64,000 nt of DNA from Ensifer sp. BR816. Its GTDB lineage: Bacteria; Pseudomonadota; Alphaproteobacteria; Rhizobiales; Rhizobiaceae. Made by a program: the position numbers and the translations under genes. The notes under the pieces were generated by a model. That model searched no databases. It had not been told where the DNA came from and was given only the letters and a program-made list of their open reading frames with translations. The DNA lies in the NCBI RefSeq assembly GCF_000378985.1, contig NZ_KB905370.1, forward strand, positions 3,803,342 to 3,867,341, in the 5' to 3' direction. The first letter of the stretch is position 1; the number at the start of each line of letters is the position of its first letter. Of this stretch, positions 41,241 to 50,329 are shown one piece after another.

Positions 41241-42272
41241 TTACCAGGTGTTCTGCTCGTCGTAGGCCTTGTCGCCGAACACGCCCCGGACCAGTTCGGC
41301 CCACTTGTCGGCATTATCCTTGTTGATGATGACCGGGCCCGTCAGGATGTTTGACTGCGGTGCGTAGCCGAACTCTTTGTTCCAGTAGAGCCACTCCATC
41401 GGAGCATAACCCTGCAGCCAGAAACCCTGGCTGTTCGTCGCCAAGACGTGGCCGGCGCGCACGCCTTCGATCGAAACCGGACCCTCGTCGACTGTCAGGA
41501 CGGTTACGCCCTTGTCGTCGACATCCGGGTCAAGCTTCGTGTCGTTGGCAACACCCCATGCCCAGGGCGATGACCAGCCGGCAACCGTGAAGATGTAATT
41601 GGTGTCCGGATTGGCCTGCAGGAAGGCCTGAAGCGCGTTGCGAGCAGTCGCCGGCTCGGCGCCGATGAACAGTTCATCGACTTTGGCGCCGGCCTTCTCC
41701 ATCGCCTCCTTCATCCCATTGCAGCGGGCCTTGAGGCCCTGGTGCGCAGAGTCATGGCTGGCGCAGACAACGCGGGTCGGCTTCGGGATTTCTCCGGCTT
41801 CTGCCTTTTCAAGAGCATACTCGCCGAGTTTCTTGCCGGTGAGATATTCGTCGCCGCCGACATAGGTGAGGTAGGGAATACGCTCACCATCGGGGCGTCC
41901 ATCGGGAATGTTGAAGGCGACGACCGGGATTCCGGCCTCGATCGCCTTGCGCAGCGGCGCTTCGAAAGCATCGGAACTGACGATCGGCACGGCAATGCCG
42001 TCCGGCTGCGTTGAAATCGCCTGCTCGAGAAGGCGAACGTGCTCCTGGACCGAATAGTTGTTGGTGGAGATATATTCGGTTTTGACGTTCGGATATTTCT
42101 TCTCGAACTCCTCCATCGATTTCGTCAGCCAACCCATGTTCGGATCGTTCGAGCCGATATGGGAGACCATGACGAAGCGATACTGTTTCTCGCCATCCTG
42201 CGCATTTGCAGCACCGCCAAGCGCGGTCGCGGCTAGCAGAGCGGAAAGCAGCACAGTTTTTTTAAAGTTCAT
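41241..42272 (-). CDS. Periplasmic sugar-binding protein, ribose (CUT2) type
   Basis: 343 aa, start ATG 42272, Sec signal peptide ending AATALGGAANA-QD. Periplasmic type 1 fold: YRFVMVSHIGSNDPNMGWLT opening, HVRLLEQAISTQPDGIAVPI near 85-104, AGIPVVAFNIPDG near 122-134 and RAGHVLATNSQGFWLQGY near 275-292. First gene of the module D transporter operon, divergent from a LacI-family regulator. Ligand not evident; sugar or cyclitol likely. Confidence 0.9.
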   Translation of the reverse strand: MNFKKTVLLSALLAATALGGAANAQDGEKQYRFVMVSHIGSNDPNMGWLTKSMEEFEKKYPNVKTEYISTNNYSVQEHVRLLEQAISTQPDGIAVPIVSSDAFEAPLRKAIEAGIPVVAFNIPDGRPDGERIPYLTYVGGDEYLTGKKLGEYALEKAEAGEIPKPTRVVCASHDSAHQGLKARCNGMKEAMEKAGAKVDELFIGAEPATARNALQAFLQANPDTNYIFTVAGWSSPWAWGVANDTKLDPDVDDKGVTVLTVDEGPVSIEGVRAGHVLATNSQGFWLQGYAPMEWLYWNKEFGYAPQSNILTGPVIINKDNADKWAELVRGVFGDKAYDEQNTW

Positions 42273-42350
42273 AGGGGTTCTCCTCCTCTTAACGGAGGCA
42301 TTGTCTTCGATTGGAAGCACATCATTCAAGGACCGTGATGCCGTCTTAAC

Positions 42351-42365
42351 GATGTGTTTCGCATC
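42351..42365. promoter_or_regulatory. LacI operator candidate 1 (module D)
   Basis: GATGTGTTTCGCATC, a pseudo-palindrome 79 bp upstream of the binding-protein start. It nearly repeats the site at 42442-42456 (differences at two positions only). The centres are 91 bp apart, which would permit looping. Confidence 0.55.
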
Positions 42366-42441
42366 AATGTTGTTGCAAAGCACAAATCTTGCCCAAGTGT
42401 GGGAAAAATGAGGGTTGCGCATGGGCGCGATTTTGAAAGAT

Positions 42442-42456
42442 GATGTCTTTCACATC
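42442..42456. promoter_or_regulatory. LacI operator candidate 2 (module D)
   Basis: GATGTCTTTCACATC, with flanks extending the outer arms to TGATGT and ACATCA. It lies 18 bp upstream of the GTG start of the LacI-type gene, so binding here could also autoregulate. Confidence 0.55.
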
Positions 42457-42473
42457 ACATTGGAGACGCCACA

Positions 42474-43499
42474 GTGGCTGATTACTCGAATTCCAAGACT
42501 TGGAAGGGCCCCACGGTGCACGACATCGCGCGATTGGCCGGCGTCGGTCCTGCGACGGTCGATCGAGTCCTGAACAACCGTGAAGGCGTCAGGGAACGAA
42601 CGAGATCGCGCGTTCTGGGGGCCCTGGAGAAGTTAAGAAACGAACGGTCCGATAGCGATGTGCCTGTTCAGATCCGGCTGTTTTGCGATTCTGGGGAAAC
42701 GTTCAATGCCGCGATGGCTGCTGCTGCCGCGGAGGTCAATCGAAGCGTCGCTGGGGTTGAGGTCGAGGGCACTTACGTGACCACCAGCGAGGTCGATCCC
42801 ATCGCTCTCGCCCGCCAGATTGAGCAGGACGGCAGCGGGGCAGACGGCGCAGTGATCATCGCGCGCGAGCATCCGGCGATCAATCGAGCGATACGAAAGC
42901 TTCGGTCGATCGATATTCCTGTCGTTTGCCTGACGACGGATCTGCCCAGTTCCCGCCGCAGTGTCTATATCGGCAACGATCAATATGCCGCCGGCAGTGT
43001 CGCAGCGCTGCTGATCGGCAACGCCTTGCCGAAGGAGCGAAACAATATCTTGATCGTCATGAGCGTGCCATTCCGCTGCCAACAAGAGCGTGAAATGGGC
43101 TTCCGCAGGGTTCTGCGATCGGATTTTCCTTACCTAAAGATCGAGGAGCGTGTGATCTCGGACGACCGGCCGGAAAGCACATGCGAGCAACTAACCCGGT
43201 ATTTTGAAGCGAACGGCCATCCTGCAGCCATTTACAACGTCGCCGGCGCAAACCGCGGTGTTGCAAAGGCCTTGGAGAACGCCGGCAAGGCGGACGAGAC
43301 AGTCTTCGTCGGACACGAGTTGACGAACCATTCCCGTGGTCTGCTCGAATCGAGGGTGATGGACTATGTCATCTCCCACGACTTCGCGAACGAACTCGCA
43401 TCGGCCGCCAGATGGATTAAGGACAACCTGAACGGCGTTACGACCGAGCCGTCTCCCTCTCAGATACTCGTCCACACTCGATACAACTGCGGCCTGTGA
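42474..43499 (+). CDS. LacI-family transcriptional regulator
   Basis: 341 aa, GTG start at 42474 preceded by GGAGACG. HTH and hinge VHDIARLAGVGPATVDRVLN at residues 15-34, then a periplasmic-binding-protein-like effector domain (VQIRLFCDSGETFNAAM near 62, YIGNDQYAAGSVAALLIG near 165). The DRVLN recognition helix and the early glycine-rich linker fit the subgroup that regulates ribose-type transporters. Divergent from the module D binding protein, with two matching operator candidates in the 201-bp gap, so it very likely controls that operon. Confidence 0.88.
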   Translation: MADYSNSKTWKGPTVHDIARLAGVGPATVDRVLNNREGVRERTRSRVLGALEKLRNERSDSDVPVQIRLFCDSGETFNAAMAAAAAEVNRSVAGVEVEGTYVTTSEVDPIALARQIEQDGSGADGAVIIAREHPAINRAIRKLRSIDIPVVCLTTDLPSSRRSVYIGNDQYAAGSVAALLIGNALPKERNNILIVMSVPFRCQQEREMGFRRVLRSDFPYLKIEERVISDDRPESTCEQLTRYFEANGHPAAIYNVAGANRGVAKALENAGKADETVFVGHELTNHSRGLLESRVMDYVISHDFANELASAARWIKDNLNGVTTEPSPSQILVHTRYNCGL

Positions 43500-43911
43500 C
43501 TTCGCGGAATCAAAAGCTGAATTGGCATCGCCACGAGCTGGACCGCGAACAAGAACGGCGCCTGCAGTAACCGCAGCGGCGAGCCGAGGCCGATTCCCGC
43601 CTCGCCGCTTGCTCTTAGACTCCGGGCATTCGCCCCTTCTCCTCGAGCAATTCTCTCCGAACGGACCTTGCAGCGGGTCGGTCCATCCAGAGCCAGCCGG
43701 TTCCCAGCGTCGGCTATGGCCGTTCCACGGTCTTTCGTGCTGTGCGCGGCGGACGCCCGCTTTCCACCCGACTGAGATGGTGGGTGAACGTCACGAAGAG
43801 CTATTGCGGGCTTTCCAACCTCCGGCCCACTTCGCAGAGACTGCGCGCCGGGACCCGCGTGCCCGCGAGCACCTACTCGTCTAAATATGGATAAGAAGCA
43901 GTGGGCCGCGT
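43500..43911. other. 412-bp intergenic stretch, nothing recognised
   Basis: Open frames here lack ribosome sites and have low-complexity Arg/Pro-rich translations. No repeat or RNA structure stands out. Confidence 0.5.
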
Positions 43912-44238
43912 CTACGTGGCCGGCGGTCGGTACCGGATCGTCTTCGCCTTTCCGAGAGCTTCAATCGTCTCCTCAACGCTGAGGAGCACAGTCGTCTCGA
44001 TAGAGCTGAGCGCGCCTCCTGCGCCGATGGCTAGCGCGACAGCCGCCATCGAGACGGTATCAGGCGCCTCCCACAGGTTCCAGCCATCATGCTCACCAAA
44101 GCCGTACCAGAACCCGTGGAGCTTTCCCCCTACTGATTCAATATACGTGCGTGCCGCCTCTCGGCGATCCTCGGGGTTTTCGATCATGCGCGCCCACGTC
44201 TCGGGTGTGTAGCTGAAGCGCGTGAGATACATCGCCAT
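43912..44238 (-). CDS. GYD-domain protein
   Basis: 108 aa cytoplasmic protein of the GYD family (named for a conserved GYD-like motif in proteins of roughly 100 aa). Opening MAMYLTRFSYTPETWARMI, centre GGKLHGFWYGFGEHDGWNLWEAPD near 37-60 in two blocks, end LLSVEETIEALGKA. Start ATG 44238 has GGAGGCAAACC upstream. Family members are widespread in rhizobia; their biochemical role is not established. It stands alone between the module D regulator and a broken integrase. Confidence 0.82.
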   Translation of the reverse strand: MAMYLTRFSYTPETWARMIENPEDRREAARTYIESVGGKLHGFWYGFGEHDGWNLWEAPDTVSMAAVALAIGAGGALSSIETTVLLSVEETIEALGKAKTIRYRPPAT

Positions 44239-44493
44239 GGTTTGCCTCCTCCGTCAGCACAGTCCAGTTAACGCTCAGTCCAGAGCTAACGCGAATCATT
44301 TCCACCGTGCGGACATGTTGCGGTGAATGGTTTCAATTTCGCCGTTTCTCTTGGCGCGGCGGGCTCCAGATAATCCAGCCACAATCCGCAGAGGGCAGAA
44401 TAGACCCGAACGGTCGCTTCTAGGAGGATTACCATTGGGCCGCTTGAAGGTTGAGCGCTGCGGCAGTGGAGGGTGGATTTTGGGAGAAAGGCC

Positions 44494-45086
44494 ATGTCTA
44501 GCTGGAACTCCGGCCGCATCATCGGCCAGAAGCCTCCATTGAAGCCGAAGGAGGTCTGGGCCATCCAAACCCGCCTGCAGATGTCGAGTGCGGTGCGCGA
44601 CCTGGCGCTGTTCAATCTCGCGATCGACAGCAAACTGCGGGCTTGTGATCTCGTCGCGATCTCAGTTGCCGATGTTGCAATTTCCGGCAGGGTGCGCGAC
44701 CGGGCGATCATCATCCAACGGAAAACAGGCCGACCAGTGCAATTCGAACTGACCGATCAAACGCGGGAGGCTGTCGGTGCCTGGATCGGACGTCGGAGGC
44801 TCGGTGAACGGGATTACCTGTTTCCCAGCCGAGTGCACGCAAAGCCGCATCTGTCGACGCGGCAGTATGGCCGGATCGTCGAACGGTGGTGTCGAGCATC
44901 GGGCTTGATCCGAAGCGCTACGGCACGCATTCGATGAGGAGGACGAAGGCGGCCCACATTTACAAGAAGACAGGCAACCTGCGCGCCGTCCAGCTCTTGC
45001 TCGGGCACAGGAAGCTGGAGAGCACCGTGCAGTACCTCGGAATAGAGGTGGACGACGCCCTTGCCTCTGAGCAAGTGGAACTCTAG
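44494..45086 (+). pseudogene. Tyrosine recombinase/integrase, frameshifted
   Basis: Reads as a roughly 198 aa phage-type integrase if one base is restored. The first part (MSSWNSGRIIGQKPPLK through RQYGRIVERW) is in one frame and reaches a stop at 44937. The rest (VSSIGLDPKRYGTHSMRRTK through LGIEVDDALASEQVEL) is in the next frame. A single G is missing at about 44888 (TGGTGTCG where TGGGTGTCG restores the frame). The second half carries the catalytic THSMRRTKAAHI (H and R), LLGHRKLEST (H) and tyrosine in TVQYLG. The break separates core-binding from active-site residues, so the gene is inactive unless this is a sequencing error. Confidence 0.85.
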
Positions 45087-45089
45087 GCA

Positions 45090-45127
45090 CTCAGGGCGGC
45101 ATTTCTCGTCTTAAATGCCGCCCTGAG
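45090..45127 (+). terminator. Perfect 15-bp hairpin after the integrase
   Basis: CTCAGGGCGGCATTT (45090-45104), 8-nt loop CTCGTCTT, exact complement AAATGCCGCCCTGAG (45113-45127). It begins 4 bp after the integrase stop. The stem is strong but only a short T-containing loop is present, so it may act as a bidirectional terminator or be a recombination-related structure. Confidence 0.6.
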
Positions 45128-45552
45128 CCTGCTTAAAGCCAAAGATCGACCCTTTGCGGCCGCCCGCCGCTCACACATTGAACGTCCCCTGCTGGCGCGC
45201 GAAGCAGACTTCCTTGCCGGAGCTCGGATGTGCTCCGTACCGGGCGCAGCGTCTTGCCCCGCCCTCAAACAGATTTTGAAACAATCATTCGCTGAGCTTT
45301 AGAGATGCCGAAGGCAGTCAAGGGGTAACCAACAAGCCCAAGAGTGAAGCATGCTGGACCAATGCAGCGAACCGCGCTCCAATGCGGATGAATCAACTGC
45401 GTTGTAGTGAACCCTTCACCGCTATATTGGCACTCCATGAACGCTGTCGCGTGAACCGTACGTCGATCGCCCCCAGGGCACCGAATTCGCAATAAGAGTG
45501 GTCGGCAACGGGTGTCGCCGACTGCCGCCGTTCGTTGAGCTGCCGACACACG
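45128..45552. other. 425-bp intergenic stretch, nothing recognised
   Basis: A minus-strand open frame of 94 codons (45265-45549) ends next to the transporter gene but has no clear ribosome site or family resemblance. No repeats were found. Confidence 0.45.
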
Positions 45553-47208
45553 TCAAATTCCCTTCAGCCGAGAACCCTGAAGGATGCCCAACTCCTCCAG
45601 GACGGGATAGGCCATTGAGGCCAGAAGCGAATTGATCTGTTTCAGATCTCTGACGGTGTCGAGATGGATCGAGCTCGTTTCGATGCTTTTCGCCGTTCCT
45701 TCGCGCAGGCGCTTGAAATGGCTCGTGTTGGCGGATTTCTCCAGATCGCGAAGGCGATCTTTCTCTTCTACGAGCTGGCGGGCAGATTCGGCGTCGCGGG
45801 AAACCAGAACGTTAAAGGCGAGCCGCGCGTTTGCAAGCACGGTGCCGTGGAAATCGAGAAGTTCTCTCCAACCTTCTGGCGTGAATTCCAAGCCTCGAGC
45901 GTTCCTCTTTCGCGCATGCGTAAGCATATTGCCGACAATAATGTCACCCACCTGCTCGAGCTTCACGCAGGCGCCCAGCAGTTCTCGGCACCGGAGCGCC
46001 TCGTCGTGGCTCAGGGAGCGCGTTGCCAGTTTGGCGAGATATAGCTTGATGCTTTGATGCTTGGCGTCGACCCGATCGTCGAGCGTGGTCAGGGACTTGA
46101 TCTTGTCGTCTCCAGCCAATTCGTAGAGCTCGATGATACGCTGAAGCATGTTTTCTATCAGCTCGCTGACGGCGACGACCTCTCGCGTGGCGTTGCCAAG
46201 TGCCTGCATTGGCGTGTCGAGCGCCGCCTCGTTGAGCACAGTGTGCGCGACATCCGTCGTTTCCGGCCGCGTTGTGTTAGAACTCGTCATGCGCTCTGCC
46301 AGACGGACGACAGGTCCTACGAGCGGAAGGCCGACCAGTGCGAGCATGACATTGAAGATGACGTGCCAGTTCAGCATCGCCAAGGCGGGACTGTCGCCCA
46401 AGCGCTCGTAAGGCGGATGCAGCAGGATGATCGCGCCGAGCGCCGTCAGCGCGCCGGCGCCACGAAGAAGCAGGTTCCCGATGGGCACGATGCGCGAACG
46501 CGGCGGCGCGGCGCGCGTTAACATGGCAGCGATGATGCCGCCGCCGACATTGGCGCCCAACACCAGCACTACACCAAGGGTCAACGGAATGAGGTTGCGC
46601 TCCGCAAGCGCCGCGAACAACAAAATAGCAGCGACGCTGGAGTGAAAGAGCCAGGTCATGATTGCCGCGACAAGAAAGGCCGTTACCCTGTCGTCGGCAA
46701 GATAGCGCACAATGACCGGCAGGAGCTCGCTATGTCTAAGCGGTTCGGAGGCCTCACCAATCAGCCTGAGCGAAAGAATAAGGAGCCCGACACCAATCAG
46801 GATGCGTCCGACCTGGAGCAATTCGCGTTTTTCGGTGGACATGAAAAACGCGGTACCGGCGACGAGGCAAAGCGGGGTCACAAAGCTGAAGTTGAATGAC
46901 AGCAACTTGGCAACGATCGCGGAGCCCAGATCGGCCCCCAACGCCGCCAGCAACCCGGACGAGCCGCCGACGATACCGGCCCCCACAAAGGCGCCAACGA
47001 TGAGGCAAACTGCCGTAGCACTCTGCAGGCAAATCGCAAGGATGCTGCCGGCGCCGACGGCCAGCATCGGATTCTCGAGAGTTCCACGCAGGCGCTGGCG
47101 GAGCAGATCTCCATACGCTCGTTCAACGCCGGTACGGACCATGCGTGTGGCAAACAACAGCAACGCGACGGCACCCGCGAGATTGAGCAGAACCAGTGAA
47201 CCGCTCAT
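45553..47208 (-). CDS. Na/Pi cotransporter family protein with PhoU-like domain
   Basis: 551 aa membrane protein. N-terminal half has two inverted repeats of the Na/Pi-cotransporter fold with the QSATA motif (ICLQSATAVCLIVGAF near 58-73) and its counterpart TWLFHSSVAAILLFAAL near 186-202. The C-terminal half (about 330-540) is a soluble PhoU-like helical bundle (REVVAVSELIENMLQRIIEL, CVKLEQVGDIIVGNML). Such NptA/YjbB-type proteins move phosphate across the inner membrane, often outward. Single gene, not in an operon with either neighbour. Confidence 0.9.
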   Translation of the reverse strand: MSGSLVLLNLAGAVALLLFATRMVRTGVERAYGDLLRQRLRGTLENPMLAVGAGSILAICLQSATAVCLIVGAFVGAGIVGGSSGLLAALGADLGSAIVAKLLSFNFSFVTPLCLVAGTAFFMSTEKRELLQVGRILIGVGLLILSLRLIGEASEPLRHSELLPVIVRYLADDRVTAFLVAAIMTWLFHSSVAAILLFAALAERNLIPLTLGVVLVLGANVGGGIIAAMLTRAAPPRSRIVPIGNLLLRGAGALTALGAIILLHPPYERLGDSPALAMLNWHVIFNVMLALVGLPLVGPVVRLAERMTSSNTTRPETTDVAHTVLNEAALDTPMQALGNATREVVAVSELIENMLQRIIELYELAGDDKIKSLTTLDDRVDAKHQSIKLYLAKLATRSLSHDEALRCRELLGACVKLEQVGDIIVGNMLTHARKRNARGLEFTPEGWRELLDFHGTVLANARLAFNVLVSRDAESARQLVEEKDRLRDLEKSANTSHFKRLREGTAKSIETSSIHLDTVRDLKQINSLLASMAYPVLEELGILQGSRLKGI

Positions 47209-47390
47209 CGACGTTGCGCCTCAGTGCGAGCCGTGCCGAACGTCGAACGCATTGTGAATGCGCCGATCGGGCTTTCATGGCAGGTTCCTGGCGTCAGGAC
47301 TTGACATCGCTGCGAAGGGAAAAGCATCGAGCACCTCCAACTTGGCAAATGGGTTGCTAGTTACAGAGACAGCCGGAGCCGCTGCGAACG

Positions 47391-48182
47391 TCATTTCCTG
47401 CGCAGTCGCTCGAGCGCCGCCGTGTGAAGCGTTTTGTTCGCCGCCATGAGGACAGTTTCGTAATGGCTCGCGTCGTCCAGCGGCCGCCCCTCCCAATCCG
47501 AAATGACCCCTCCGGCACCCTCGATGATCGGAATCTGTGGCAGGATGTCGTAGTCGAACACCTTGCTCTCGACTAAGAGGTCAACACTGCCAAGCGCGAG
47601 CAAACCGGCAGCATAGCAATCATGCGACAGTCGCGTGAAACGCGCCCCTGCTGCCAGGTCTGAAAAGCGTTCCCGTCCTTGGACGTCGAATTGCTCCATC
47701 GCCGACGTATAGACAATTGCCTCATTGAGACAGGACGTGGCGCTTGTATGGATTTGCGTGCCATTGAACAGCGTCGGCCATCCGCGGCGGCCAATCCAAC
47801 GCTCTTCGGTTATAGGCTGATCGATGATTCCGAGCAGCGGCATGCCCTGATACAGCAGCGCAATCTGCGTACCGAATGCCAGCGAGCCGGAGGCGAAGGA
47901 TTTCGTGCCGTCAATCGGATCGAGCACCCACACCCATTCCGCATCCGCCTTGGAGTGGCCGAACTCCTCGCCACGAATGCCGTGGTCAGGGAAACGGTCC
48001 TCAATCATCCGCCGCATCGTCATTTCGGCAGCCCGATCAGCCTCTGTGACGGGACTCGCATCTGCTTTGGCGGCAATTTCGATCCGCTGACGAAAATATG
48101 GCCGGATCACCGCAGCGGCGGCAGCGACCATTTCGTGAGCAAACGCCAGAAACACTGGCGGACAGACTTGTTCGACAGTCAT
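47391..48182 (-). CDS. Inositol-monophosphatase-family phosphatase (HisN-like)
   Basis: 263 aa Mg-dependent sugar or cyclitol phosphatase. Metal-binding residues E72-E73 (GEEFG), D88-P-I-D91-GT (VLDPIDGTKSF) and D214 region (FDYDILPQIPIIEGAGG). Sequence pattern is closest to histidinol-phosphatase HisN/inositol phosphatase types. It overlaps the TIM-barrel gene by 4 bp (ATGA) and is the last gene of the operon with the AfuABC-like transporter. This suggests it dephosphorylates an imported or internally formed phospho-sugar rather than histidinol phosphate. Confidence 0.88.
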   Translation of the reverse strand: MTVEQVCPPVFLAFAHEMVAAAAAVIRPYFRQRIEIAAKADASPVTEADRAAEMTMRRMIEDRFPDHGIRGEEFGHSKADAEWVWVLDPIDGTKSFASGSLAFGTQIALLYQGMPLLGIIDQPITEERWIGRRGWPTLFNGTQIHTSATSCLNEAIVYTSAMEQFDVQGRERFSDLAAGARFTRLSHDCYAAGLLALGSVDLLVESKVFDYDILPQIPIIEGAGGVISDWEGRPLDDASHYETVLMAANKTLHTAALERLRRK

Positions 48183-49210
48183 CCTTCAATCCTCTCGGCT
48201 TCTGTTGCAATTTCCTGCAATAAAGTTCTGACAGTTTCGACCTGCCTATGCGCGGCAACGAACTCCTGCCGTAGCCGCGCTGCCAGATCGCCGGATCCGA
48301 TATCCGTGAAGCTCGCCGAGCGCGCGGGAATGAACGGATCCAGGCCGTCAGAGGGAAAGCGCAGCGCAGGCGCAAAATAGCCTTCTTCCTCCTCCAGCCC
48401 GAAGGCCAGAACCTGCGGTCGATCGGTGCCTAGTAGCAGCAATTCCACAAACATCGCGTGCATCGGCAAATCACCCTGCCCCGACAGACAGGCAAGATGA
48501 GCCCAGCCGCCGCGATCCGGTTGGACGAGGCAGTCCTTGACATGCACCTCGGTGATATGCGGCGCCTGAGCCCTCAGCGCCGGCATCGGCAATTCGAAGG
48601 CATTGATCATATTGCCGAAATCGAACAGCAGGCTGAGGCGCGGATTTGCGACAGCCTCGAGAATATGGATCAGCTCTTCCGACTTGAGATCTTCGTGCTG
48701 TTCGAGCGTGTAGCGGAGCCTGCCGTGTGGATCAAACTCCTTGAGGCGCCGCAGGTCCGCGATCGTCGAGTCGACTATCTGGGAAATGCGGCCCTCATAT
48801 CGTGGATAGCAGCGAAGCGAGGTGGCGCCAGTGGCAAGCGCGATGCGCGCGGCGTCAGAAAGACCGGCCACCTCCGTCGTGCTGGTCTCGACATGCAGTT
48901 CCAGACCGAGCCCGTCCACCGCCGCCGCAAAGGCGCGCAACGCGTCATCAGGCATCCTGTTCAGGCTTGCCTGTTCGCCGTCTTCGACATGGATTTTGAG
49001 GCCGGAGAGACGCCGCGCACTGGCGAACTCGGCCAGATGCAACGGCGTCATGCCGCCAAAGCGCATATTGAGATGAAAAGCGTAGGCATGGGCAAACAAC
49101 GGTGCGCTGCGGGCCCGCGATGCAAGCCGGGTACGGCTTTCGACAGGAAGGGCTGCAATTCTCTGCCGCCAGTCCGGGCGCGGCATGACGTTCCATGGCA
49201 TATCGGTCAC
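48179..49210 (-). CDS. Xylose-isomerase-like TIM-barrel protein
   Basis: 343 aa, with a long N-terminal part before the barrel. Conserved barrel blocks LRCYPRYEG near 134, RYTLEQHEDLKSEEL near 167-181, LSLLFDFGNMINAFE near 193-207 and ITEVHVKDCLVQPD near 220-233 carry the probable E, D and H ligands. Substrate unknown. Coupled to the phosphatase gene downstream (4-bp overlap) and 57 bp after the transporter ATPase. A run of nine G bases (49247-49255) lies in that gap on the plus strand. Confidence 0.8.
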   Translation of the reverse strand: MTDMPWNVMPRPDWRQRIAALPVESRTRLASRARSAPLFAHAYAFHLNMRFGGMTPLHLAEFASARRLSGLKIHVEDGEQASLNRMPDDALRAFAAAVDGLGLELHVETSTTEVAGLSDAARIALATGATSLRCYPRYEGRISQIVDSTIADLRRLKEFDPHGRLRYTLEQHEDLKSEELIHILEAVANPRLSLLFDFGNMINAFELPMPALRAQAPHITEVHVKDCLVQPDRGGWAHLACLSGQGDLPMHAMFVELLLLGTDRPQVLAFGLEEEEGYFAPALRFPSDGLDPFIPARSASFTDIGSGDLAARLRQEFVAAHRQVETVRTLLQEIATEAERIEG

Positions 49211-49267
49211 GATGCCGGCTCCTTCGCAAGCGATCGGGTTTGTTGGGGGGGGGTTAATTCGGCTCTG

Positions 49268-50326
49268 TCAGGCGGCCAGAACGAGCAGGTCGCGATCCGA
49301 GACACTGACCTCGACCGGCGTGCCGACCGAGGGCGGCGGCCTGTCGGGCTGGTTGAAGGTGTCGAGCGAGACAAGCTGACCGGCGACCGCAACACGGATG
49401 CGGATCACCGAGCCGAGGAAATGCACCTCGGCAATATGGCCGGAGAGAACGACGTTGCGCTCCTCTTTGCGCCCCAGCGCCACCGTTTCCGGCCGGAGCG
49501 CCAGGCTGACGCGGTCGCCGGTCCGGCCGGGTAGCGTCCGGTTCAGCGCCACTGGCACGTCGCCCAGCCCGATCCGGCCAGCGGCGGCATCCAGCAAGTT
49601 GGCGTCCAGGAGGTTCAACGTACCCACGAACTGCGCCACGAAACGCGTCGCCGGCCGATTGTAGATTTCGAACGGTGTACCGACCTGATCGGCGACGCCT
49701 TGATGCATGACCACCACGCGATCCGACATGGACAATGCCTCTTCCTGATCATGCGTCACGAAAATGGTGGTGATGCCGAGCTCGCGTTGGATGCGACGGA
49801 TTTCCTCGCGCAGGCTGACGCGGATTTTCGCATCGAGCGCCGACAGCGGCTCATCGAGCAGCAGCACCTGCGGGCGCACCGCAAGCGCGCGCGCCAGCGC
49901 CACCCGCTGCTGCTGGCCGCCGGAAAGTTGGAAGGGATAGCGATTGCCGAGCTGCGGTAGCCCGATCAGTTCCAGCATTTCGGCGACACGCACGCGGGTC
50001 TCGGCCTTGCCCTCACCCGCGACCCGCAGGCCGAAGCCGATGTTCTGCTCGACCGTCAGGTTGGGAAACAGCGCATAGGCCTGGAACACCATGCCGATCT
50101 TGCGCCGGTTGGCGGGCTGGCCGGTGACGTCCCGCCCGTCGATGCGGATTGCGCCCGAGGTCGGCATCTCGAAGCCTGCCACCATCCGCAGCACCGTCGT
50201 CTTGCCGCAGCCGGAAGGACCGAGGAAGGAGACGAATTCGCCCTTTTCTATGCCGAGGTTGAAGTCCTTGACCACGCGCTGTGCGCCGAAGGATTTTTCC
50301 AGATGATGAATGTCGAGGAAGGCCAT
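49268..50326 (-). CDS. ABC transporter ATP-binding protein, AfuC/FbpC-like
   Basis: 352 aa ATPase. Walker [11 protein letters not shown] near 37-46, Q-loop [11 protein letters not shown], signature QLSGGQQQR, Walker [25 protein letters not shown] domain at about 280-350 includes [10 protein letters not shown]. Fe3+, sugar-phosphate and phosphonate importers share this type. Start ATG 50326, 3 bp after the upstream permease gene. Confidence 0.9.
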   Translation of the reverse strand: MAFLDIHHLEKSFGAQRVVKDFNLGIEKGEFVSFLGPSGCGKTTVLRMVAGFEMPTSGAIRIDGRDVTGQPANRRKIGMVFQAYALFPNLTVEQNIGFGLRVAGEGKAETRVRVAEMLELIGLPQLGNRYPFQLSGGQQQRVALARALAVRPQVLLLDEPLSALDAKIRVSLREEIRRIQRELGITTIFVTHDQEEALSMSDRVVVMHQGVADQVGTPFEIYNRPATRFVAQFVGTLNLLDANLLDAAAGRIGLGDVPVALNRTLPGRTGDRVSLALRPETVALGRKEERNVVLSGHIAEVHFLGSVIRIRVAVAGQLVSLDTFNQPDRPPPSVGTPVEVSVSDRDLLVLAA

Positions 50327-50329
50327 GGT

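Noticed and set aside
42474-43499. The LacI regulator as controller of the TGkmAACGwTTACA sites of modules A and B
   Set aside because: Its own divergent promoter carries a clearly different motif (GATGTsTTTCrCATC), so it is unlikely to recognise the module A sites.
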